Origin: Marivita sp046592965
Lineage (GTDB): Bacteria > Pseudomonadota > Alphaproteobacteria > Rhodobacterales > Rhodobacteraceae
Assembly (NCBI RefSeq): GCF_046592965.1
Contig: NZ_JBISBV010000002.1
Span: 124,001-188,000 of the forward strand
Direction: 5' to 3'
Length of the DNA stretch: 64,000 bases
Part shown: positions 1 through 8,472 of the stretch, one piece after another
Position numbering within the stretch: position 1 is the first letter of the stretch
Layout of the letters: each line of letters starts with the position of its first letter
Translations under genes and position numbers: made by a program
The notes under the pieces: model-generated
Database searches by the model: none
The model's input: the letters and a program-made list of their open reading frames with translations, nothing else
What the model was told of the DNA's origin: nothing

Positions 1-1070
1 TCCCACAGCCATTTGAAGGTCGGGGTCGACGGAAGATGGTGGGTCTCGCCGGTGGGCGCCAGTCCGCGTGCGGTCGCGATTGTGGGGTCGCGGAAGTCTT
101 CATCGAAGAAGTCGTGACTGGCCGGGGCGTAGTCCATCGCGGTGATGTCTTTGATGAGTCCGCAGCGGTTCAAGACGATTGTCCCCACGATCCGGCCCAG
201 CGTCGCGCCGGCCCAGCTGTCGATCGGGTAGTGGACCCCGGCGACCGTGCGGTTGACCGCGATCCGCTCGGCCAATGCGCGCATCACGTCGATGCGCTCG
301 TCACCGTCTGACAGGCAGTTCCAGTCCTTCAACAAGGCTTCGAGGACGGTCAGCACGGCGTAGCTTTCGGTCGCGTGGGCCGACGGAAAGCTGCCGTGAC
401 CGGGCGTCGGGATCATCGGCATGAGGCGGGCGTCGATCTGGTCCGGCCGACGCACCGCAAGATGACTTTTGACGATCATCGCCGCGTGTGCCGCCGCGAC
501 TTGGGTCGCGGTGATCAATTCGAACGTCTTGGCGTTCTGAGCGCTATGCAAACCCAGTATCATCGCGAAATACGCAGTCGGAAAGCCAAGCTGCGAGGTG
601 ATCTCTGCGGTGCGCTCTGCCCGCAAAGTGGCGTAATCGGCGACATAGCTGCATTGTTCCCGCAAAAGGCTTTGGTCGGGACGGTGCAGGATCAGACACG
701 ACTTGCCGTCAAATGACAGGCCGACCTTGGCCGCCTCGCTTTCGGTGGCGTCATGCGGCTGAGCCGACACTCCGGCCAGAAATTCGCTGACATAGAGCGA
801 TCCGCGCACCCATGTTGCCAATCCAGACAGATTGGCGGGATTGGAAAACGGCAATTCCTGATCAGTGGGGCTCGCCCCCGCTTCTGTCAGATGGCGCAGA
901 CCCTCCGCGACCGATTGCAGACCCAGCGTTGTTGCCGCATCATAACCACCGGGGTCCTGTCTCCCCAGAAATCCGCCCAGGCCGGTGAAGTTGGTGCCGC
1001 CGCCGAAACCGCCGAAGCCCCCAAACCCACCAAACCCTCCAAATCCGCCGAAGCCACCATATTGCGCCAT
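1..1070 (-). CDS. PAP2/vanadium-haloperoxidase-like protein, 3' end outside window
   Basis: The reading frame is open from an ATG at 1070 to the left window edge, at least 356 residues, so the C-terminus is missing. All three PAP2/vanadium-haloperoxidase motifs are visible in order: K-x6-RP (KSHLAVRRP), a PSAH variant of PSGH (SFPSAHATES) and R-x5-H-x3-D (NRTVAGVHYPIDSW). This family either hydrolyses phosphate esters or binds vanadate to oxidise halides, and the motifs alone do not separate the two. The N-terminus is unusual: after MAQY there are six consecutive Gly-Gly-Phe triplets with varied codons. I see no convincing signal peptide. It lies 26 bases after the SARP-like regulator on the same strand, so co-transcription is likely. 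The soluble, long N-terminal part favours a bacterial haloperoxidase-like protein over a lipid phosphatase, but this is inference. Confidence 0.75.
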   Translation of the reverse strand, partial: MAQYGGFGGFGGFGGFGGFGGFGGGTNFTGLGGFLGRQDPGGYDAATTLGLQSVAEGLRHLTEAGASPTDQELPFSNPANLSGLATWVRGSLYVSEFLAGVSAQPHDATESEAAKVGLSFDGKSCLILHRPDQSLLREQCSYVADYATLRAERTAEITSQLGFPTAYFAMILGLHSAQNAKTFELITATQVAAAHAAMIVKSHLAVRRPDQIDARLMPMIPTPGHGSFPSAHATESYAVLTVLEALLKDWNCLSDGDERIDVMRALAERIAVNRTVAGVHYPIDSWAGATLGRIVGTIVLNRCGLIKDITAMDYAPASHDFFDEDFRDPTIATARGLAPTGETHHLPSTPTFKWLW

Positions 1071-1096
1071 GTTGAATCATCCTTTTGCAAAATACG

Positions 1097-2737
1097 TTAT
1101 GGAACCCCTGCGGCTGCCAATGCGGTCATGACCAGCTTGCCGGTCTTGCTATCGGCAGAGGGATGCGTGTTGCGATAATCGTCGAGGCAGAAATCGGGAA
1201 ACCGGCGTTGCAGATCGTCGGCGGTCTGGCGCGCTTCGGCGCCGCGATCCAGCGCGTGAAGCGCGGCAATCCGCGAGCGGAGCGTCGAGATATGCCGGTC
1301 ATTCACCTCCAGAGAGCGATCGGCCAGTTCCAGCGCCTTTTCGTATTCGCCACCTGCCAGATAAGCCGAGCTTGCAAGGCTGTCGAAATAATACGCGAAG
1401 GGATCAATGGGAGACAGGTCGCGCGCCATTTTGGTGGCGCGAATGGCAGATTGGCCCTCGTCACGAAAAGCGAGCAGCGACCCCCGCAAAAGCCATGCGA
1501 GGCTTTCGCTGGGATTGATATCTTGCGCGGCAGCATAGCGTTTCTCGGCGAGATCCATGTTTTTCAGGATATTGCCGTTCACAAACCCGTCGATTGTCAG
1601 CCCGAAACTTGATTGCGGATCAAGATCCAGCGCACGTGCCGTGCAATCAAGCGCCCGCTGCGTGTCACCCGCGCGATCCGTGCTGTAATTCTTGAAGATG
1701 CTCAAAACATACCACTTGCCAAGCCATGACAGCACGTTCGGATTGTCGGGCGCACGCGACGCGGCCTCATCGAGCAATTGCCGTGCGCGCAGGAAGTCGC
1801 CAAGCCTCGGGTGGTGCATCGCGGTGGCACCGGCGATCAGCAGGCGGTGGTCGGGAAGGTCCGGCAATGGCGTCTGACGCCCCACATGCAACGCGGTTTC
1901 GGCAATCGAGCGGCCAACCGATTGCACGACGTTCACCAGCCAGTCCGCAGCGTCCTGTGCAAAATGTGCGGCGCCACAAGACAGATGGCGGTTCCACAGC
2001 AGCGTGCCGGTGTGAACGTCAATGAAATCGACATCGGCGACCAGCAGGTCACCATGCCGCCGCATCGCGCCGGTCATCAGAAAATCAACATCGAGCGTTT
2101 TGCGCACATTCACAAGATCGACAAATCGCTGCGACATGGCGCGGCCTGACAGGTGCGAAATCACGGATAACAGGCTGGAGCGCGACATCATCCGGCAGGT
2201 TTCCTCGGCAATCCAGTCACCGGCGATGGCAAGATCCCTGTCGCCCGCTGGGACAGCCAGAGGCAGAGCGCAAACGCGAGGCCGGATGCGGGCCGGCCCG
2301 GTCTTTTTCGAAATGGTACACAGAGCCTTCACCGTGTCAGGTCGCGCCCGCACCCCGTCGCGCCACGCGACAAACGCCGGTTCCCGGACATTCAGATCAT
2401 CGAGAAATGGCCCGTCGGCAGGCCCGCCGATCACCTTGATCCGTGCCATGTCGATCTCGATTTCCTTGTTCGACACGGTCAGGATTTTGTCGAAATTGTC
2501 ACCGATCCGCTTGCGCAGATCCGAAAGCGCGCGTCGCAGATTCTGATGCCCGCTTTCGTAATCTGCCAGGCCCCATAGGGTTTCCTGAAGAAAGCTTCGC
2601 GAACGGCGGTTCAGCGGCGCAGTCACGAGGAGCGCAAACAAGGCGCGGTGCTTTGCTCCGGTAATGTCGCCCGCGCGCGGGTCGGTGTGGCGCAGTACGC
2701 AAGAACCGAATAGCGAAATTTCGAGCTCTGCGGCCAA
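1097..2737 (-). CDS. SARP-like winged-helix regulator with TolB-like and TPR regions
   Basis: 546 residues. Residues about 5-105 look like the winged-helix DNA-binding domain of SARP/AfsR-type activators (LFGSCVLRH, then an LRRALSDLRKRIG helix). Residues about 165-285 resemble the TolB/adenylate-cyclase-associated region (FLMTGAMRRHGDLLVADVDF), and the last 250 residues are TPR-like repeats (ALDLDPQSSFG, AAQDINPSESLAWLLRG). The start is TTG, supported by a GGGAG ribosome site nine bases upstream; no nearby ATG fits as well. It probably activates transcription of its own operon, including the PAP2-like gene directly downstream, and the TPRs may sense a partner protein. The ligand or signal is unknown. 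Domain assignment is by eye, so the middle region is least certain. Confidence 0.7.
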   Translation of the reverse strand: MAAELEISLFGSCVLRHTDPRAGDITGAKHRALFALLVTAPLNRRSRSFLQETLWGLADYESGHQNLRRALSDLRKRIGDNFDKILTVSNKEIEIDMARIKVIGGPADGPFLDDLNVREPAFVAWRDGVRARPDTVKALCTISKKTGPARIRPRVCALPLAVPAGDRDLAIAGDWIAEETCRMMSRSSLLSVISHLSGRAMSQRFVDLVNVRKTLDVDFLMTGAMRRHGDLLVADVDFIDVHTGTLLWNRHLSCGAAHFAQDAADWLVNVVQSVGRSIAETALHVGRQTPLPDLPDHRLLIAGATAMHHPRLGDFLRARQLLDEAASRAPDNPNVLSWLGKWYVLSIFKNYSTDRAGDTQRALDCTARALDLDPQSSFGLTIDGFVNGNILKNMDLAEKRYAAAQDINPSESLAWLLRGSLLAFRDEGQSAIRATKMARDLSPIDPFAYYFDSLASSAYLAGGEYEKALELADRSLEVNDRHISTLRSRIAALHALDRGAEARQTADDLQRRFPDFCLDDYRNTHPSADSKTGKLVMTALAAAGVP

Positions 2738-2851
2738 GATGTGGTTCTCCCTTTACGTTACGTTATGCTAAACGCCGCGGTCATGGGAACCAAGTCTTTC
2801 ACACTGATTTCACGCTCTTGCGTTGCGAGGCTTTGCTAGGCTGGTCGCGCA

Positions 2852-3058
2852 ATGATCCAGGACACCCCGTTTATGCCGGAAAAGCACGCGCCTTTTGAGA
2901 TTGACGATGCGGTGGATTTTTACCGGCAGTGGCCGGTTTTACGAGACCGCGCAATCGGCCTGACCCAATCGCGCGATCCCGCCGACGCAGAGTTGCTGCG
3001 ATGGATGATAAAGGTCATTGATATGATCGGACCCAGCGATCTTCGTCACGACAGCTAA
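2852..3058 (+). CDS. Small hypothetical protein
   Basis: 68 residues, acidic at the N-terminus (FEIDDAVDFYRQWP), with no signal peptide, membrane segment or cysteine motif. I do not recognise a family. It lies divergent from the SARP-like regulator and convergent with the TetR gene, whose stop is only 13 bases away. The ribosome site is weak, and an alternative ATG lies seven codons in at 2873. It is kept as a gene because the gap would otherwise be empty and the amino-acid composition looks normal. It could also be a chance frame. Confidence 0.5.
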   Translation: MIQDTPFMPEKHAPFEIDDAVDFYRQWPVLRDRAIGLTQSRDPADAELLRWMIKVIDMIGPSDLRHDS

Positions 3059-3071
3059 AGGGGCAAGCGGT

Positions 3072-3656
3072 TCAGGTGACCGATTTGCGGACCATGTGCC
3101 AGTAAATGTTCTCGATCTCGTCCAGCGAAAGACGCCCTCCGCTGCGATACCACGTGTTGACGCCGGTCAGCATGGCGATGATGGCAAGCGCGGTGATTTT
3201 GATGTCGGCAATGTCGAAAGCGCCAGTGTTGCGACCGTTCTCCAAGATCGTTTCCAATTCGCGCTCGTATTGCCGGCGCAAGTCTTCGATGGCGGAAAAG
3301 TTGTCCGGTGTCAGATTGCGCAGCTCCATATACGAGATGAACACCGCCTCCGGACGTTCCAGATGAAAGCGGATATGAAACCGTGTGAACGCTTCAAGCT
3401 GCAATTGCGGCGTTGCACTTTGCGGCAAGGCGGCATGGGCGGTCAACAGATCGTCCATATGTCCCTTGAGCAGATCGAACAGCAGCGATTGCTTGTCGGT
3501 CGTATAGTTGTAAAGCGCGCCCGCCTGTACGCCGACCAGCCTGGCGATCTGGCGCATCGACACCGCGGCATAGCCATGACGGGCAAACAGCGTCAGCGCC
3601 GCGCTTTGAACGCGGGGGCCGGTGATGTCCGAGTGAGATCCCGTCGTGCGTGCCAT
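3072..3656 (-). CDS. TetR/AcrR-family transcriptional repressor
   Basis: 194 residues. The N-terminal TetR helix-turn-helix is clear (ALTLFARHGYAAVSMRQIA, then GVQAGALYNYTTDKQSLL), followed by an all-helical ligand and dimerisation domain. The frame stays open further upstream, but the ATG at 3656 gives a standard TetR N-terminus (MARTTGSHSD) and places a perfect palindrome 15 bases before the start. TetR proteins usually repress themselves and a neighbour, so likely targets are this gene and the divergent lipoprotein-hom unit. The DNA-binding region resembles regulators of acyl-CoA or fatty-acid genes, but the ligand cannot be told from sequence. Confidence 0.9.
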   Translation of the reverse strand: MARTTGSHSDITGPRVQSAALTLFARHGYAAVSMRQIARLVGVQAGALYNYTTDKQSLLFDLLKGHMDDLLTAHAALPQSATPQLQLEAFTRFHIRFHLERPEAVFISYMELRNLTPDNFSAIEDLRRQYERELETILENGRNTGAFDIADIKITALAIIAMLTGVNTWYRSGGRLSLDEIENIYWHMVRKSVT

Positions 3657-3670
3657 GCCCGTCAGGTTAA

Positions 3671-3686
3671 CTGAACGATTGTTCAG
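3671..3686. promoter_or_regulatory. Palindromic operator, likely TetR site
   Basis: The sequence CTGAACGATTGTTCAG is a perfect inverted repeat with 6-base arms and a 4-base centre. It lies 15 bases upstream of the TetR start and 66 bases upstream of the divergent lipoprotein. Size, symmetry and position fit an autoregulatory TetR operator. The TGAAC-N4-GTTCA core resembles sites of several fatty-acid-responsive TetR proteins. Confidence 0.7.
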
Positions 3687-3751
3687 ATCAAGCCCGTGGT
3701 TGCACGTGCGCTGTCGCTGCGGCATGACAGTGCCAAAGAAGGAGCGGGACG

Positions 3752-4033
3752 ATGTGGCGTGCGTGGATCCTTTTAATGATGAGCCTGACGGCCTGCGCCG
3801 AGTTTCCGCAGGTCGATGCAGCGCTGAGCGCTGACGCCGCCAGGCTTGAAACGCCGAAACTGCTGCCATTCGAGCAACTTTTGACCGCCGAAGAACCGCG
3901 CCTGACGGAAACCGATGACGAAGAGCTTCGCGCGCGTGCCGAAGGCTTGCGAAACCGCGCTGACGGTTTGCGGCGACCGGTGATCGAGCCGGACACGCGC
4001 GACCGTATGGAGACCGGTGTCACGCCCCCCTGA
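3752..4033 (+). CDS. Small putative lipoprotein upstream of hom
   Basis: 93 residues. A short basic and hydrophobic leader ends in a lipobox (SLTAC, Cys about residue 15), so the mature protein should be a lipid-anchored periplasmic protein of about 78 residues. The remainder is acidic and probably helical, with the partial repeat RARAEGLRNRADGLRR. A good AAGGAG ribosome site precedes the ATG. The stop is 73 bases before hom, on the same strand. I know of no function. Only the lipoprotein nature is well supported. Confidence 0.7.
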   Translation: MWRAWILLMMSLTACAEFPQVDAALSADAARLETPKLLPFEQLLTAEEPRLTETDDEELRARAEGLRNRADGLRRPVIEPDTRDRMETGVTPP

Positions 4034-4106
4034 CACGCCCCGTTGCAGCATCCCCCACAAGGCGCTATTGCGGGCCAAAATTTGCCTGTTTCTGAAAGGA
4101 TGCCCC

Positions 4107-5393
4107 ATGACCGAACCCTTGCGCCTTGGAATTGCAGGATTGGGCACCGTGGGCGCCGGGGTCGTCAAGATCGTGCGCCAGAAGGCGGCGCTGCTTGAAG
4201 CCCGGAGCGGTCGGCCGATTGCGATTTCGGCGGTATGCGCGCGCAGCCGAGTCAAGGATCGCGGTGTGCCGCTTGACAGCTACGATTGGGAGGACGATCC
4301 CGTCACTCTGGCGCAGCGCGACGATGTGGATGTTTTTGTTGAACTTATGGGCGGCAGCGATGGTCCGGCGAAGGCCGCGACCGAAGCGGCGCTTCGGGCT
4401 GGGAAGGACGTCGTTTCTGCCAACAAAGCGCTGTTGGCGCATCACGGTCAGGCGCTGGCCGAAGCGGCAGAAGCATCTGGCGCAGTGTTGCGTTTCGAAG
4501 CTGCGGTTGCCGGCGGGATACCAGTGGTCAAGGCATTGACCGAAGCTCTTGCGGGCAATGACATCGAACGTGTCATGGGGGTGATGAACGGCACCTGCAA
4601 CTACATCCTGACGCGCATGGAATCCGCCGGTCTGAGCTATGACGAGGCGTTCGCAGAGGCGGACGGGCTTGGGTTTCTCGAAGCCGATCCCGAACTGGAT
4701 GTCGGTGGCATCGACGCGGGCCACAAGCTGGCGCTTTTGGCGTCGATTGCGTTTGGAACTCAGGTGGCGTTCGATGCGGTAGAGCTTGAAGGTATCGGCC
4801 GCGTCAGCATCGAGGACATTCGTCAGGCCGCTGACATGGGCTATAAGGTCAAGCTCTTGGGTGTGTGCCAGATGACGGGGCGCGGCCTTGAGCAACGCAT
4901 GTCGCCCTGCCTCGTCCCGGCGACATCGCCACTGGGTCAGCTGGACGGTGGTACGAATATGGTCGTGATCGAAGGCGATCAGGTTGGCCAGATCGTCCTG
5001 CGCGGCGCCGGTGCCGGCGAGGGTCCGACGGCAAGCGCGGTCATGGGCGATGTTCTCGACATTGCGCGCGGCACGCGGGTCACGACCTTCGGACAACCTT
5101 CCAGCACTCTGGTCAAAGCCTCTCCTGCCCAAACTGCAACTTCAGCGCCCTATTATCTGCGGCTCTTGTTGCTCGACAAACCCGGCGCGCTCGCGAAGGT
5201 GGCGGCTGTGCTGGGTGAGGCGGGTGTGTCGATCAACCGGATGCGCCAGCGCAGCCATGATCTCGACACCGCGCCGGTGCTGATCGTGACCCACAAGACC
5301 ACGCGCGCGGCGCTTGACACGGCGCTTGCATCGATGGTGGGCACCGGCGTTGTCGAGGGCGAGCCCGTGGCCCTTCGGATCGAGAAGGTCTGA
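4107..5393 (+). CDS. hom: Homoserine dehydrogenase
   Basis: 428 residues, the usual length for the monofunctional enzyme with a C-terminal ACT domain. It reduces aspartate semialdehyde to homoserine in threonine and methionine synthesis in the cytoplasm. Visible features are the N-terminal NAD(P)-binding Rossmann motif (GIAGLGTVGAGVV), the substrate region (GVMNGTCNYILTRM), EADPELDVGGIDAGHK, and a terminal ACT domain (LLLDKPGALAKVAAVLGEAG) expected to give threonine feedback. The start at 4107 has a GAAAGGA ribosome site; the frame also runs 30 codons upstream but overlaps the lipoprotein stop. glpX follows 85 bases downstream. Confidence 0.97.
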   Translation: MTEPLRLGIAGLGTVGAGVVKIVRQKAALLEARSGRPIAISAVCARSRVKDRGVPLDSYDWEDDPVTLAQRDDVDVFVELMGGSDGPAKAATEAALRAGKDVVSANKALLAHHGQALAEAAEASGAVLRFEAAVAGGIPVVKALTEALAGNDIERVMGVMNGTCNYILTRMESAGLSYDEAFAEADGLGFLEADPELDVGGIDAGHKLALLASIAFGTQVAFDAVELEGIGRVSIEDIRQAADMGYKVKLLGVCQMTGRGLEQRMSPCLVPATSPLGQLDGGTNMVVIEGDQVGQIVLRGAGAGEGPTASAVMGDVLDIARGTRVTTFGQPSSTLVKASPAQTATSAPYYLRLLLLDKPGALAKVAAVLGEAGVSINRMRQRSHDLDTAPVLIVTHKTTRAALDTALASMVGTGVVEGEPVALRIEKV

Positions 5394-5478
5394 GCGCGAT
5401 AGCGCAATCACGCTTGTCAGCCAATACCGCCGCGCTTAACACGGATACAGTTCAACAAAATCCCGTCTGGAGAATTTT

Positions 5479-6447
5479 ATGCCCACTCGCTCCGATTTCA
5501 ATGACCGCATGCTGTCCCTCGGTCTGGCGCGCGTGGCCGAGCAAGCCGCGATTGCGACTGTCGATCTAATCGGGCGCGGTGACGAGAAAGCCGCCGATCA
5601 GGCGGCCGTCAACGCCATGCGAGAACAGCTCAACCTGCTTGATATCAAGGGTGTGGTGGTGATCGGTGAGGGCGAACGGGATGAAGCGCCGATGCTGTTC
5701 ATCGGTGAGGAAGTGGGCAACGGCAACGGTCCCGGCGTCGATATCGCGCTTGATCCGCTCGAAGGCACGACGCTGACGGCCAAGGACATGCCCAACGCGC
5801 TGACCGTGATTGCGATGGGGCCGCGCGGCTCCATGCTGCACGCGCCGGACGTGTATATGGACAAGCTGGCGATCGGGCCGGGCTTTGCCGAGAACGTCGT
5901 GACGCTCGACATGACCCCGAAAGAGCGGGTCGAGGCGCTTGCGAAGGCCAAGGATTGCCGTCCGCGCGATATTACGGTCTGCGTGCTCGAACGCCCCCGC
6001 CATGAAGACATGATCGCCGAGATTCGCTCGACGGGCGCGTCGATCCGGTTGATCACGGATGGCGATGTGGCCGGCGTGATGCACTGCGCCGAACCGGCGC
6101 AAACCGGGATCGACATGTATATGGGAACGGGTGGCGCACCCGAAGGTGTGCTGGCGGCGGCCGCGTTGAAATGCATGGGCGGGCAGATTTTCGGCCGCCT
6201 GCTGTTTCGCGACGACGATGAGAAAGGCCGTGCGGCCAAGGCCGGGATCACCGATCTGGACAAGATTTACAACCGTGACGAAATGGTCACGCAGGATGTC
6301 ATCTTCGCCGCTACCGGCGTCACGAGTGGATCGCTGCTGCCCGGTATCAAGCGCGAGGTCGGGTTTTACACCACCGAAACGCTGCTGATGCGGTCCAAAA
6401 CCGGGTCTGTCCGGCGTATGACCTACCGCAATCCGCGCCACGCGTGA
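5479..6447 (+). CDS. glpX: Class II fructose-1,6-bisphosphatase (GlpX)
   Basis: 322 residues, typical for GlpX. It hydrolyses fructose-1,6-bisphosphate to fructose-6-phosphate in gluconeogenesis, and some homologues also act on sedoheptulose-1,7-bisphosphate. Metal and phosphate motifs are clear: IGEGERDEAPMLF and DPLEGTTLTAKDMPNALTV, followed by GTGGAPEGVLAAAALKCMGG. It lies between hom and recJ on the same strand; recJ starts only seven bases after its stop, so these two are probably co-transcribed. Confidence 0.96.
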   Translation: MPTRSDFNDRMLSLGLARVAEQAAIATVDLIGRGDEKAADQAAVNAMREQLNLLDIKGVVVIGEGERDEAPMLFIGEEVGNGNGPGVDIALDPLEGTTLTAKDMPNALTVIAMGPRGSMLHAPDVYMDKLAIGPGFAENVVTLDMTPKERVEALAKAKDCRPRDITVCVLERPRHEDMIAEIRSTGASIRLITDGDVAGVMHCAEPAQTGIDMYMGTGGAPEGVLAAAALKCMGGQIFGRLLFRDDDEKGRAAKAGITDLDKIYNRDEMVTQDVIFAATGVTSGSLLPGIKREVGFYTTETLLMRSKTGSVRRMTYRNPRHA

Positions 6448-6454
6448 GGGTTTC

Positions 6455-8203
6455 GTGACGGGCTATCTGGGTGTTGACCGGTCCCTGACCGGACGCAAAT
6501 GGATCGGGCCCACGGCAGAGGTGACGCGCCAGTCCGAAGCTCTGGCGCAAGACACCGGTTTGCCGCTCGCCCTCTGTCAGACATTGGCGCGCCTCGGCGT
6601 CTCGTCTGATGACGCGCCCAGCTATCTCGAACCCACGTTGCGCGCGTTGCTGCCTGATCCGCGCGGCTTGCGCGATATGCAGCGCGCCGCAGAGCGCTTG
6701 GTGCATGCCGTCAGAAACCGAGAGCGGATCGCGATTTTCGCGGATTATGACGTGGATGGCGGCGCGTCTGCCGCGTTGCTGATCGACTGGCTGCGCCAGC
6801 TTGACCGGCGCGCAACGCTCTACGTTCCCGACCGGATCGACGAAGGCTACGGCCCGAACGTCCCCGCGATGCAGGCGCTTGCCAAAGACCATGATCTTGT
6901 CATCTGCGTGGATTGCGGAACCCTGTCGCACGATCCGATCGCGGCGGCGCAAGGCGCGGATGTCGTTGTGCTTGATCATCACCTGGGCGGCGAAACCCTG
7001 CCGGATGCCTATGCGGTGGTGAACCCAAACCGGCAGGATGAAGACGGTGCGCTGGGCCATCTTTGCGCCGCCGGTGTGGTGTTTCTGGCACTTGTCGAAG
7101 CGGGACGGCAGATGCGCGAGGCCGGAAAAACCGGGCCAGACCTGATGCCGCTGCTCGATCTGGTGGCGCTTGCTACGGTGGCTGACGTTGCACCCTTGCG
7201 CGGCGTCAACCGGGCGCTGGTGCGGCAGGGCTTGAAAATCATGGCCGGGCGGGCGCGACCGGGCCTGGTTGCGCTTTGCGATGTCGGGCGGCTCGACACG
7301 GCTCCCAAATGCTACCATCTTGGTTTTGTTCTTGGCCCTCGTGTCAATGCGGGCGGGCGGATTGGCAAGGCCGATCTGGGCGCACGGCTTTTATCGACCA
7401 CCGATGTGCATGAGGCAAAGGCGATGGCCGACCGGCTCGATGCTCTCAATTCGGAGCGGCGCGAGATCGAGGAATCCGTGCGCGCGCAGGCGTTGGAGCA
7501 GGCCGAGGCGCGTGGGCTGGATGCACCATTGGTCTGGGCCGCCGGAGAGGGGTGGCATCCGGGCGTTGTCGGCATCGTGGCGTCTCGGCTCAAGGAATTG
7601 TCGAACCGGCCCTCCATCGTCATCGGGTTTGACGGCGAGGACGGCAAGGGATCGGGCCGTTCGGTCACCGGCATCGACCTTGGTGCCGCAATCCAGCGGC
7701 TTGCGGCGGACGGTCTCTTGCTCAAAGGCGGCGGGCACAAGATGGCCGCAGGCCTGTCACTCTCGCGCGACCAATTGGAACCGGCGATGGCCCGGTTGGC
7801 GGAGCTGCTTGCCAAGCAGGGGGCCGATCGGTTGGGCGCGTCGGATCTGCGCCTCGACGGCCCCTTGATGCCCGGCGCCGCGACGCCGGAGCTGATCGAA
7901 CAGCTTGAGGCAGCAGGTCCGTTCGGAGCAGGCGCCGCCGCGCCGAGATTTGTATTTCCCGACGTTCGGATCACGTTCGCCAAACGAGTCGGCAGTTCGC
8001 ATCTCAAGATAAGTTTCGGCGATGGCATGGGTGCCCGGATCGACGCAATCTGCTTCGGCGCTTTCGACGGAGACCTTGGAGCCGCGCTCGAACACCACGG
8101 CGGCGCGCGATTCCATCTGGCGGGCCGATTGGAGATCAACGAGTGGGGCGGCCGGCGCTCCGTGCAATTGCGGCTCGAAGATGCGGCACCTGCCAGCGGG
8201 TAA
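6455..8203 (+). CDS. recJ: Single-stranded-DNA-specific exonuclease RecJ
   Basis: 582 residues, standard RecJ length. It is a 5'-3' single-strand exonuclease of recombination and mismatch repair. The DHH-family motifs are present: FADYDVDGGASAALL near residue 93 and VVLDHHLGG near residue 172, then the DHHA1 region (GWHPGVVGIVASRLKE, GGGHKMAAGLSLS) and a C-terminal OB-like part. The GTG start at 6455, seven bases after glpX, gives the expected N-terminus (YLGVDRSLTGRKW). Confidence 0.96.
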   Translation: MTGYLGVDRSLTGRKWIGPTAEVTRQSEALAQDTGLPLALCQTLARLGVSSDDAPSYLEPTLRALLPDPRGLRDMQRAAERLVHAVRNRERIAIFADYDVDGGASAALLIDWLRQLDRRATLYVPDRIDEGYGPNVPAMQALAKDHDLVICVDCGTLSHDPIAAAQGADVVVLDHHLGGETLPDAYAVVNPNRQDEDGALGHLCAAGVVFLALVEAGRQMREAGKTGPDLMPLLDLVALATVADVAPLRGVNRALVRQGLKIMAGRARPGLVALCDVGRLDTAPKCYHLGFVLGPRVNAGGRIGKADLGARLLSTTDVHEAKAMADRLDALNSERREIEESVRAQALEQAEARGLDAPLVWAAGEGWHPGVVGIVASRLKELSNRPSIVIGFDGEDGKGSGRSVTGIDLGAAIQRLAADGLLLKGGGHKMAAGLSLSRDQLEPAMARLAELLAKQGADRLGASDLRLDGPLMPGAATPELIEQLEAAGPFGAGAAAPRFVFPDVRITFAKRVGSSHLKISFGDGMGARIDAICFGAFDGDLGAALEHHGGARFHLAGRLEINEWGGRRSVQLRLEDAAPASG

Positions 8204-8345
8204 TCGCTTCTAAGGCTTTGATTGAGCGTAAATATTTTGGTAATTTAGCTCCTGTGGCGGCCAATTCAAAAAACCACGCATCAACATGAATTTCTGCTTG
8301 CAAGGCTGCGCGCCTTTGCCTAGATACACCGCACGCTACACCAGT

Positions 8346-8420
8346 GGCCCGTTCGTCTATCGGTTAGGACGCCAGGTTTTCAACCTGGAAAGAGGGGTTC
8401 GATTCCCCTACGGGCTGCCA
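8346..8420 (+). tRNA. tRNA-Glu (anticodon UUC)
   Basis: 75 bases with encoded CCA. The acceptor stem GGCCCGT/ACGGGCT pairs with one G-U. The anticodon stem CCAGG/CCTGG flanks loop TTTTCAA, giving anticodon TTC. The T arm is GGGGTTCGATTCCCC. Discriminator base is G. It stands alone between recJ and rarA. Confidence 0.97.
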
Positions 8421-8472
8421 CTTTTCCCCAACATCACTTGCAAACCGGACTGCCGCCCGACATATCGCGCGG

